Positions 45,477-53,608 of a stretch of DNA of 64,000 nucleotides are shown piece by piece. Origin of the DNA: Sulfidibacterium sp036244975. Its GTDB lineage: Bacteria > Bacteroidota > Bacteroidia > Bacteroidales > F082. The stretch is taken from assembly GCA_036244975.1 (NCBI GenBank), contig BTTE01000002.1, forward strand, positions 1 through 64,000, written 5' to 3'. How positions within the stretch are numbered: the first letter of the stretch is position 1; each line of letters opens with the position of its first letter. The notes beneath the pieces are model-generated. The model was not told the origin of the DNA and searched no databases. It saw only the letters and a program-made list of their open reading frames with translations. The position numbers and the translations under genes are program-made.

Positions 45477-46820
45477 CTACAATTTTTCATAAATGGCTTC
45501 GGTCTCCTTTTCAAAACCGGGTTTTCCGAGCAAGGCAAACATATTGCGTTTGTATGCCTCTACGCCAGGTTGGTCAAAGGGATTGATACCCAAAAGATAA
45601 CCGCTTACAGCACAGGCCATTTCATAAAAATAGATGACCTCACCAAGGGTATTTTCCGAAATCTCCGGAATGTTTACTTTTAGGTTGGGGACACTGCCAT
45701 CCACGTGTGCCAACGTTGTTCCCAGCTCGGCCATGTGGTTTACTTCGTTGATGCGTTTCCCGGCAATATAGTTCAGTTTGTCCAGGTTGGCTTCATCTTT
45801 CGGAATGCGTAATTCGTGGTGTGGCTGCTCCACGGAAAGCACTGTTTCGAACAGATTCCGCATCCCTTCCTGAATGTATTGCCCCATGGAGTGCAGGTCG
45901 GTGGTATTACTCACGCCGGACGGGAAAATCCCTTTGTTTTCTTTTCCTTCGCTTTCGCCGTAGAGCTGCTTCCACCATTCGGTAAAATAGAAAAGCCGGG
46001 GCTCGTAATTTACCATGATTTCGGTGGTTTTTCCTTTGGCATAAAGCGCATTACGCACCGCTGCGTAAGTGGCCACGGGATTTTCATCGATTTTGGATGA
46101 AGTGGCGGAGAAGGCAGCCATATTTTGAGCGCCTTTCAGTAATTCGCGGATATCAAATCCGGCAATGGCTATGGGAAGCAGGCCTACAGGCGTCAATACC
46201 GAATAACGGCCACCCACATCGTCGGGGACAATAAAAGTTTCGTAACCTTCCTCATCAGCCAGTTGTTTCAGAGCGCCTTTTCCCTTGTCGGTGATAGCGA
46301 TAATCCGCCGTTTGGTTGCCGCTTTGCCGTACTTTTTCTCCACGTGTTCGCGAAGCAGCCGGAAAGCCAGCGCAGGCTCCGTGGTAGTTCCCGATTTGGA
46401 AATAACCGTTATCGTATAATCTTTTTCATCCAGTACCTGCAGTAGATCAGCGAGATAATCTTCGCTGATGTTGTTGCCGGCAAAAAGCATAACGGGATTC
46501 CCTGCTTTCTTTTTCAACAGGTTAAAATGGGGCGAAAGCGCTTCGGTAACCGCACGGGCACCGAGATAAGAGCCACCAATACCCACCACCACGCTGACGT
46601 CCGATTTTTCGCGAAAGCGGATGGCTGCCGCTTCAATTTTTCCAATGAGGGTTTCATCGATGGCTGAAGGCAGGTCGGTCCAGCCCAGGAAATCATTACC
46701 TCGTCCGGTACGCTCGCGGATGGCGAGAAAATGGTTGTCGATGGCTTCCTGGTATTTAAAAATATCCTGTTTGCCCACAAAATTCAGGGCGTTTTTGTAA
46801 CTAAATTTCAGTTGTATCAT
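45477..46820 (-). CDS. pgi: Glucose-6-phosphate isomerase
   Basis: A 447-residue cytoplasmic enzyme interconverting glucose-6-phosphate and fructose-6-phosphate. The short bacterial form shows VVVGIGGSYLGARAV (sugar-phosphate loop), TVISKSGTTTEPALAFRLL, DVGGRYSVLTPVGLLP and a C-terminal FDQPGVEAYKRNMF carrying the catalytic lysine. Own promoter and terminator, so monocistronic. It shows that glycolysis/gluconeogenesis operates in this probable peptide fermenter. Confidence 0.96.
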   Translation of the reverse strand: MIQLKFSYKNALNFVGKQDIFKYQEAIDNHFLAIRERTGRGNDFLGWTDLPSAIDETLIGKIEAAAIRFREKSDVSVVVGIGGSYLGARAVTEALSPHFNLLKKKAGNPVMLFAGNNISEDYLADLLQVLDEKDYTITVISKSGTTTEPALAFRLLREHVEKKYGKAATKRRIIAITDKGKGALKQLADEEGYETFIVPDDVGGRYSVLTPVGLLPIAIAGFDIRELLKGAQNMAAFSATSSKIDENPVATYAAVRNALYAKGKTTEIMVNYEPRLFYFTEWWKQLYGESEGKENKGIFPSGVSNTTDLHSMGQYIQEGMRNLFETVLSVEQPHHELRIPKDEANLDKLNYIAGKRINEVNHMAELGTTLAHVDGSVPNLKVNIPEISENTLGEVIYFYEMACAVSGYLLGINPFDQPGVEAYKRNMFALLGKPGFEKETEAIYEKL

Positions 46821-46837
46821 AATGTAATTTTAAAGGG

Positions 46838-46845
46838 CAAAAATA
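46838..46845 (-). promoter_or_regulatory. -7 promoter box of pgi
   Basis: Reads TATTTTTG on the minus strand, 17 bp from the pgi start codon. Confidence 0.5.
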
Positions 46846-46985
46846 TCAAATTAGAGGATACCTCCACGCCCGGAAGAACAAATCCAAAAGAGGGATGGCA
46901 CAAAAAACTTCAAATTTCAAACTTTGAAACATTCACTATTTTTATGCTAATCAAAATTTTATGTACAAGATGGCCCGAATTTTTC

Positions 46986-46993
46986 TAATTTTG
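46986..46993 (+). promoter_or_regulatory. -7 promoter box TAATTTTG of ileS
   Basis: TAnnTTTG match. Transcription would start near 47000, which favours the ATG at 47032 over the in-frame TTG at 47005. Confidence 0.55.
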
Positions 46994-47031
46994 CAGCCAA
47001 TTTTTTGACGAATAAGAAAAATCTTATCCTC

Positions 47032-50000
47032 ATGGGGAAGAAATATCAGGAATACAAACAGTTGAACCTGCCGCAGGTGGGTGATGAAATCAGGGAATTC
47101 TGGAAGGCACATCAGGTTTTTGAAAAGAGCCTGAAGAACCGGGAAGGAAACACCCCTTTTGTGTTTTACGAAGGGCCGCCTTCGGCCAACGGCAAACCCG
47201 GTATTCATCACGTTATGGCGCGTGCCATTAAAGACCTGTTCTGTCGCTACCAGACGCAAAAAGGAAAATACGTTCAACGCAAAGCCGGATGGGATACCCA
47301 TGGCCTTCCGGTGGAGATTAGCGTGGAGAAAACACTGGGAATTACCAAGGAAGATATCGGAAAGAAAATCAGTGTGGAAGAGTACAACAATGCCTGCCGC
47401 AAAGAGGTGCTCAGATACAAAGATATGTGGGATGACCTGACCGAAAAAATAGGCTATTGGGTTGATTTGGAGCATCCTTATATCACTTTTGACAACAAAT
47501 ATATTGAGTCGGTCTGGTACCTGCTGAAACAACTTTACGAAAAAGGACTGCTGTATAAAGGCTATTCTATCCAGCCCTACTCGCCGGCTGCCGGCACAGG
47601 ACTGAGTACGCACGAGCTGAACCAGCCCGGATGCTACCGCGATGTGACAGATACCACAGCAGTGGCACAATTTAAGGTAATTCGCAATGCCCGATCGGAA
47701 TTTTTGTTTGAAGATACCGGTAGCGATGTCTGTTTCATTGCCTGGACCACCACTCCCTGGACATTGCCTTCCAATACGGCACTGGCTGTGGGGCGAAAAA
47801 TCAATTACCTGAAAGTTAAAACTTTCAATCCTTACACCGGTATTCCCGAAGTGGTCATTCTGGCCGAAGACCAGTTAGATGCCTATTTCCATCCAAAAGA
47901 CAAAGACCTTGTGTTTGAAGATTATAAACCCGGAGATAAACACATTCCTTTCAGGGTGCTGGCAAATTATCCGGGTGGGCAGCTTACGGGTATTTCCTAC
48001 GAGCAGCTGTTTCCCTGGGTAAAACCCATGGGCAAAGCTTTTGAGGTAATCACCGGTGATTTTGTTACTACCGAAGAGGGTACGGGAATCGTCCACATTG
48101 CCCCCACTTTTGGTGCCGATGACGACCGTGTAGCCAAAGAAACCGGTATTGCTCCGCTGATTTTGCTGGATAAAAACGGTGAAAAACGTCCCATGGTCGA
48201 TTTAAAAGGTCGCTTTTATGTGGTGGAAATGCTGGATGAGCAGTTTGTGAAAGATTTTGTGAATATTGATTTGTATAGCGAATACGCCGGCCGTTATGTG
48301 AAAAATGCTTACGACGAAAGCCTTAACGACAAGGATGGCAGTCTCGATATTGATCTCGCTGTTGCTTTGAAAAAAGAAAACAAGGTTTTCCGGATTGAAA
48401 AACATGTCCATAATTATCCCCATTGCTGGCGTACCGACAAGCCCATTTTGTATTATCCGTTAGACTCGTGGTTTGTGAAAACCACGCAGCTGAAAGAGCG
48501 GATGATTGCGCTCAACAAAACCATTAAATGGAAACCGAAGACTACCGGCGAAGGCCGTTTTGGTAACTGGTTAGAAAACCTGGTGGACTGGAATCTGTCG
48601 CGTTCACGCTTTTGGGGCGTTCCGTTGCCCATTTGGGTTACAGAAGATCGCAACGAACAAAAATGCCTCGGTTCAGCCGCCGAGCTAAAAGCCGAAGTGG
48701 AAAAAGCTATGGCTGCCGGCGTTATGGATGAAAATCCGATGAAGGATTTCGATCCTGATGACATGAGTAACAAAAACTACCGGACTTTTGATTTCCATCG
48801 TCCTTATGTGGATAAAATTGTTTTGGTTTCCGACAGCGGCAAAAAAATGTACCGCGAACCCTCACTTATTGATGTGTGGTTCGACTCGGGTTCCATGCCT
48901 TATGCCCAGTTGCACTATCCTTTTGAAAACAAAGAGACTTTTTTGAAAAACTACCCTGCCGACTTCATCGCCGAAGGCGTGGATCAAACCCGCGGATGGT
49001 TTTTTACGTTACATGCCATAGCCACCATGCTTTTCGATTCGGTAGCTTACAAAACGGTGGTTTCCAACGGTCTGGTACTGGATAAAAACGGCAATAAAAT
49101 GTCGAAACGTCTCAATAATACCATAGATCCGTTTTCCACCGTTGAGAAATACGGTGCCGATGCAACACGCTGGTATTTGATTACCAATTCACAGCCCTGG
49201 GATAATCTGCGTTTTGACCTTGCCGGCATTGATGAAATCAGAAGAAAATTCTTCGGTACACTGCACAATACTTACGCTTTTTTTGCCCTGTATGCCAATA
49301 TTGATGGCTTTACTTACCATGAAAAAGAGATTCCTGTGGAAAACCGTTCGGAGCTTGACCGATGGATACTCTCCGAACTGAATTCGCTCACCAAAACCGT
49401 GGATGAGGCTTACGCCGATTATGAACCGACACATGCCGGGCGCGCCATTCAGTATTTTGTGAATGAGCATCTCAGCAACTGGTATGTACGACTGTCGAGA
49501 AGAAGATTCTGGAAAGGCAGCTATTCGGAGGATAAAATTCAGGCTTACCAAACGCTTTATCGCTGCCTTGAAGTAGTAGCACAACTTGCTGCGCCCATTG
49601 CGCCATTTTATGCAGAGCGTTTATTTAAAGATTTGAACGATGTCAGTGGCAAAATAAAGGCCGAATCGGTGCATCTCACCAATTTTCCCGTGGCAGATGA
49701 AAAGCAGATTGACAAATCACTGGAAGAGCGCATGGAGCTGGCACAAAAAATCTCGTCTATGATTCTCTCTCTGCGGAAAAAAACAAATATTCGTGTACGG
49801 CAACCTCTCAACAAGGTGATGATACCCGTGTTGGATGCCCGTTTTCAGAAACAGGTTCAGGCCGTGGAAGACCTTATCCTTTCGGAGACAAACATCAAGC
49901 AGATTGAATACATTACCGGAGATTCGGATGTGCTGGTGAAGAAAATTAAACCCGACTTTAAAACGTTGGGGCCCAAATACGGTAAAATAATGAAACAGCT

Positions 50001-50466
50001 TGCCGCCATTATCAATTCGTTGGGACAGGAGGAGATCAGGAAACTCGAAAACGAAGATATACTTACACTTAACGTGAACGGTCAGCCGATTGAAATTTCC
50101 AAAGAGGATGTGGAAATAACCACACGGGATATTCCCGGATGGAGTGTGATTACCACAGATAATCTGACAGTAGCGCTGGATATTACCATCACCGGCACAT
50201 TGAAAAATGAGGGCCTTGCCCGCGAGCTGGTAAACCGCATTCAAAATATACGAAAGGAAATGGGGCTAAAGGTTACCGACCGTATTTCATTACAAATAGT
50301 GAAAGCGAAAGCAACATTTGAGGCTTTCCAATTGTTTAAAGACTATATTTGCACCGAGACTTTGGCCGACCTTACCCTCGTCGAAACGCCTTTAAACAAT
50401 GGTTTTGAGGTTATTGACCTAACCGGAGGAACTTCTGCCAAAATAAAAATTGAGAAAAGGAAATAA
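47032..50466 (+). CDS. ileS: Isoleucyl-tRNA synthetase
   Basis: A class I synthetase of about 1144 residues. The HIGH-equivalent is PSANGKPGIHHVMAR near residue 50, the KMSKR loop GNKMSKRLNN near 685. The editing domain sits between, with FIAWTTTPWTLPSNTALAVG. The C-terminal anticodon-binding region is of the long bacterial/eukaryote-like type without an obvious zinc ribbon; this subtype is often mupirocin-resistant, but that is not testable here. First gene of an ileS, dksA-like, lspA cluster that I recall as conserved in Bacteroidota. Confidence 0.97.
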   Translation: MGKKYQEYKQLNLPQVGDEIREFWKAHQVFEKSLKNREGNTPFVFYEGPPSANGKPGIHHVMARAIKDLFCRYQTQKGKYVQRKAGWDTHGLPVEISVEKTLGITKEDIGKKISVEEYNNACRKEVLRYKDMWDDLTEKIGYWVDLEHPYITFDNKYIESVWYLLKQLYEKGLLYKGYSIQPYSPAAGTGLSTHELNQPGCYRDVTDTTAVAQFKVIRNARSEFLFEDTGSDVCFIAWTTTPWTLPSNTALAVGRKINYLKVKTFNPYTGIPEVVILAEDQLDAYFHPKDKDLVFEDYKPGDKHIPFRVLANYPGGQLTGISYEQLFPWVKPMGKAFEVITGDFVTTEEGTGIVHIAPTFGADDDRVAKETGIAPLILLDKNGEKRPMVDLKGRFYVVEMLDEQFVKDFVNIDLYSEYAGRYVKNAYDESLNDKDGSLDIDLAVALKKENKVFRIEKHVHNYPHCWRTDKPILYYPLDSWFVKTTQLKERMIALNKTIKWKPKTTGEGRFGNWLENLVDWNLSRSRFWGVPLPIWVTEDRNEQKCLGSAAELKAEVEKAMAAGVMDENPMKDFDPDDMSNKNYRTFDFHRPYVDKIVLVSDSGKKMYREPSLIDVWFDSGSMPYAQLHYPFENKETFLKNYPADFIAEGVDQTRGWFFTLHAIATMLFDSVAYKTVVSNGLVLDKNGNKMSKRLNNTIDPFSTVEKYGADATRWYLITNSQPWDNLRFDLAGIDEIRRKFFGTLHNTYAFFALYANIDGFTYHEKEIPVENRSELDRWILSELNSLTKTVDEAYADYEPTHAGRAIQYFVNEHLSNWYVRLSRRRFWKGSYSEDKIQAYQTLYRCLEVVAQLAAPIAPFYAERLFKDLNDVSGKIKAESVHLTNFPVADEKQIDKSLEERMELAQKISSMILSLRKKTNIRVRQPLNKVMIPVLDARFQKQVQAVEDLILSETNIKQIEYITGDSDVLVKKIKPDFKTLGPKYGKIMKQLAAIINSLGQEEIRKLENEDILTLNVNGQPIEISKEDVEITTRDIPGWSVITTDNLTVALDITITGTLKNEGLARELVNRIQNIRKEMGLKVTDRISLQIVKAKATFEAFQLFKDYICTETLADLTLVETPLNNGFEVIDLTGGTSAKIKIEKRK

Positions 50467-50532
50467 AAATTGAAAAATATTTTGTATTTTTAGAACGGTT
50501 AATACTAATTATTAACACTAAAACATGAGGCC

Positions 50533-50943
50533 ATGAAAGAGAAGAAAACAGAAGAAAAATTAAGGTATTCTAGCGAAGAGTTGGAGGAGTTCAGGCAGAT
50601 TATCATGCAAAAATTGAAAAAGGCACGTGCTGACCTCAAACTACTTACCGAAGCATACACCAACAACAGCGGTTCTGACACCAATGATACTTCCCCGACT
50701 TTTAAAGTGCTGGAAGAGGGGCAGCAGGTATTGTCGAAAGAAGAGAACAGCCGTCTTGCCGCCCGTCAGCAACGTTTTATCAACAACCTGGAAAATGCTC
50801 TGGTTCGTATTGAAAACGGAACCTACGGTATTTGTCGCGAAACCGGCAAACTGATTTCCAAAGAGCGACTGCGCGCAGTTCCTCATGCCACATTGAGCAT
50901 TGAAGCCAAAACAAGGCAACGGAAAAATAATATCAATAATTAG
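50533..50943 (+). CDS. DksA/TraR-family zinc-finger-like protein
   Basis: A 136-residue protein: N-terminal coiled coil (about 15-85), then the C-terminal DksA-type finger GTYGICRETGKLISKERLRAVPHAT. Of the four zinc cysteines of classical DksA only one is present, as in many Bacteroidota members, so zinc binding is doubtful. Family members bind in the secondary channel of RNA polymerase with ppGpp. Position between ileS and lspA matches other Bacteroidota, where a regulatory link to growth is likely. Confidence 0.88.
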   Translation: MKEKKTEEKLRYSSEELEEFRQIIMQKLKKARADLKLLTEAYTNNSGSDTNDTSPTFKVLEEGQQVLSKEENSRLAARQQRFINNLENALVRIENGTYGICRETGKLISKERLRAVPHATLSIEAKTRQRKNNINN

Positions 50944-50969
50944 TTGATGATTTCTCATAAAACAGTGTT

Positions 50970-51584
50970 TTGAAAAAATCTGCTTTGGTGATTATTCTGG
51001 TTTTGTTACTTGACCAGGCGTTAAAGTTTTACATCAAACTCACCCTGCCGATGGGAGGGAATATTCCTGTGTTTGGCCACTGGTTTTCCCTGTATTTTAC
51101 CGAAAATAACGGGATGGCTTTTGGTATGCAGTTTGCCGGCAGCTGGGGAAAACTGGCGCTGAGTGTTTTTAGAATCCTCGCTATTACCGGAATTGGATTT
51201 TTGTTGTACTATCTTATCCGGCGAAACAGCAGTACGGGAATGATTATCAGCATGTCGCTTATTTTTGCCGGGGCTTTCGGAAATATTATTGACAGTGCTT
51301 TTTACGGTCTCATATTTTCACAAAGCACTTTCCATTCAGTGGCTACTCTGGTGCCTTTCGGGCATGGTTATGCAGGTTTTTTACACGGCAAAGTGGTGGA
51401 CATGCTCTATTTTCCGTTGATAAATATCGCACAATCGGATGCCCCCTCCTGGATTCCAGGATTTTTATTCGGTCCCGATGGTCATTTGGTTTTTTTCAGG
51501 CCTATCTTTGATGTTGCCGATGCCTCTATTACCATCGGTGTTTCCTGGCTTTTTTTGTTTCACGGAAAGAAATTACACATCTAA
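50970..51584 (+). CDS. lspA: Prolipoprotein signal peptidase
   Basis: A 204-residue inner-membrane aspartyl peptidase that cleaves lipoprotein signal peptides. Four hydrophobic helices are visible. DQALK is near residue 15. The catalytic-aspartate motifs are FGNIIDSAFYG and FDVADASITIG, and the substrate-pocket TENNGMAFG is at about 50. The only suitable start is a TTG at 50970 (MKKSALVII after initiation), since no in-frame ATG or GTG precedes the first helix. 26 bp downstream of the dksA-like gene. The window also encodes likely substrates: the lipoproteins at 70 and 60329. Confidence 0.93.
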   Translation: MKKSALVIILVLLLDQALKFYIKLTLPMGGNIPVFGHWFSLYFTENNGMAFGMQFAGSWGKLALSVFRILAITGIGFLLYYLIRRNSSTGMIISMSLIFAGAFGNIIDSAFYGLIFSQSTFHSVATLVPFGHGYAGFLHGKVVDMLYFPLINIAQSDAPSWIPGFLFGPDGHLVFFRPIFDVADASITIGVSWLFLFHGKKLHI

Positions 51585-51671
51585 ATATCAGGAAAAAATA
51601 CCAAGGCGATTTTTTTGGAATTTTATTCGCGAAAATCCTTTTTAAGCCAAAATTAAATAATATTTAATTTA

Positions 51672-51679
51672 TATCTTTG
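51672..51679 (+). promoter_or_regulatory. -7 promoter box TATCTTTG of atpDC
   Basis: Exact TAnnTTTG match 33 bp before the atpD ATG. Confidence 0.6.
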
Positions 51680-51712
51680 CCCCAATAAAAATACTCAATC
51701 ATACAGCATTTT

Positions 51713-53221
51713 ATGGACAAAAAAAATATCGGCCACATTTCACAAATCATTGGCCCTGTTGTTGACGTTGTTTTTGACAGCGAAAAAGACCTTCCCAAAA
51801 TTTATGATGCGCTGGTAATTGAGCGAAAAAACGGCGAAAAAGTTGTTTTTGAAGTTCAGCAGGAAACCGGTGAAAACACGGTCAGAACGGTTGCCATGGA
51901 TTCAACCGATGGCCTGAGCCGCGGCATGGAGGTGATAAACACCGGAAAACCTATCAGCATGCCTACCGGAGACAATATTAAGGGCAGACTTTTCAACGTC
52001 ATTGGCGAATCCATTGACGGATTAAAAAAGGTAGAGACCAAAACCAGCTATCCAATCCACAGAGACCCACCGAAATATGAGGAGCTTACCACTCATTCTG
52101 AAATTCTCTATACCGGCATAAAGGTAATTGACCTGATCGAACCTTACGTCAAGGGTGGCAAAGTCGGCCTGTTTGGTGGTGCAGGTGTGGGTAAAACTGT
52201 TATTATCATGGAGCTGATTAATAACATTGCCAAAGCTTATGAGGGATTGTCCGTGTTTGGTGGTGTGGGTGAGCGTACCCGTGAGGGAAATGACCTGCTG
52301 CGCGAAATGATAGAATCAGGCGTTATTCGCTATGGCGAAGCTTTTAAAGAAGACATGGAAAAAGGCGGCTGGGATCTTTCCAAAGTTGATTACGACGAAT
52401 TGGGAAAATCGCAGGCAACGCTGGTGTTCGGACAGATGAACGAACCACCCGGGGCCCGTGCCCGTGTGGCTCTTTCCGGACTTACACTGGCCGAATATTT
52501 TCGTGACGGAGATGAAAAATCCGGTGGCCGCGATATCCTTTTCTTTATTGATAATATTTTCCGGTTTACACAGGCCGGTTCCGAAGTTTCGGCTCTGCTT
52601 GGCCGTATGCCTTCGGCTGTGGGTTACCAGCCTACACTGGCTACCGAGATGGGAATTATGCAGGAGCGTATCACTTCCACCAAAAGAGGCTCCATTACTT
52701 CTGTACAGGCTGTATATGTTCCGGCTGACGACCTTACCGACCCGGCACCGGCCACTACGTTTGCGCACCTTGATGCTACTACGGTACTGAATCGTAAAAT
52801 TGCCGAGCTGGGAATTTATCCCGCCGTGGATCCGCTGGATTCCACGTCCCGTATTCTGACACCGGATGTTGTCGGAGACGAACATTATAACACGGCCCAG
52901 CGGGTGAAAAACATTTTGCAGCGCTACAACGAACTGCAGGACATCATTGCCATCCTTGGTATGGACGAACTTTCGGAAGAAGACAAGCTGGTAGTGAACC
53001 GCGCCCGTCGTGTGCAGCGCTTCCTGTCGCAGCCTTTCTTTGTGGCTGAGCAGTTTACCGGATTGAAGGGAACGCTGGTATCCATTGAAGATACTATTAA
53101 AGGTTTTAATATGATTATGGATGGCGAAGTGGACGAGTATCCCGAAGCTGCTTTCAACCTTGTGGGAACCATTGAAGAAGCCATCGAAAAAGGCAAGAAA
53201 ATGTTGGCTGAGACAAAGTAA
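51713..53221 (+). CDS. atpD: F-type ATP synthase subunit beta
   Basis: The 502-residue catalytic beta subunit. Walker A is GGAGVGKTVI (near residue 157), the catalytic GERTREGNDLL near 190, Walker B DILFFIDNIFRF near 265, and the family signature SALLGRMPSAVGYQPTL. All catalytic residues are in place. Followed by atpC 54 bp on; the other F1 and Fo genes are not in this window, so the synthase locus is split, as in several Bacteroidota. Confidence 0.98.
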   Translation: MDKKNIGHISQIIGPVVDVVFDSEKDLPKIYDALVIERKNGEKVVFEVQQETGENTVRTVAMDSTDGLSRGMEVINTGKPISMPTGDNIKGRLFNVIGESIDGLKKVETKTSYPIHRDPPKYEELTTHSEILYTGIKVIDLIEPYVKGGKVGLFGGAGVGKTVIIMELINNIAKAYEGLSVFGGVGERTREGNDLLREMIESGVIRYGEAFKEDMEKGGWDLSKVDYDELGKSQATLVFGQMNEPPGARARVALSGLTLAEYFRDGDEKSGGRDILFFIDNIFRFTQAGSEVSALLGRMPSAVGYQPTLATEMGIMQERITSTKRGSITSVQAVYVPADDLTDPAPATTFAHLDATTVLNRKIAELGIYPAVDPLDSTSRILTPDVVGDEHYNTAQRVKNILQRYNELQDIIAILGMDELSEEDKLVVNRARRVQRFLSQPFFVAEQFTGLKGTLVSIEDTIKGFNMIMDGEVDEYPEAAFNLVGTIEEAIEKGKKMLAETK

Positions 53222-53275
53222 TCATAACTTTTTGATAAAAATATCCTTATTTCTCAACAAAAACCCGAGTAGAAA

Positions 53276-53509
53276 ATGAACCTTGAAATTATCACACCCG
53301 ATAAAACCATTTTTAAAGGAGAAGTTGATTTGGTTCAATTGCCGGGGATTGATGGCTCTTTTGAAATTTTAAACAACCATGCCCCTTTAATATCCGCTTT
53401 GGGAGAAGGAATTATCAAAATTCGGAAAGGGAAATCAGAAGATTTTTTTGAAGTAAAAGCAGGCGTAATTGAGGTGCTTGATAACAAGGTATTGGTTTTG
53501 GCCGGATAG
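53276..53509 (+). CDS. atpC: F-type ATP synthase subunit epsilon (short form)
   Basis: A 77-residue protein with the N-terminal beta-sandwich of epsilon (LEIITPDKTIFKGEVDLVQL, then GSFEILNNHAPLISAL). It lacks the C-terminal helical hairpin that inhibits rotation in longer forms, so that mode of ATP-hydrolysis control is absent. Cotranscribed with atpD. Length is normal for Bacteroidota. Confidence 0.92.
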   Translation: MNLEIITPDKTIFKGEVDLVQLPGIDGSFEILNNHAPLISALGEGIIKIRKGKSEDFFEVKAGVIEVLDNKVLVLAG

Positions 53510-53608
53510 TTTCTGCAACGTTATATCTTAAAAAACAAAAGCGGTTCTTTACAAATGCAAAGATACAGCTATTTCAGGCGGCCTTTCGGAAGTTTTGGAA
53601 AAACCTTT

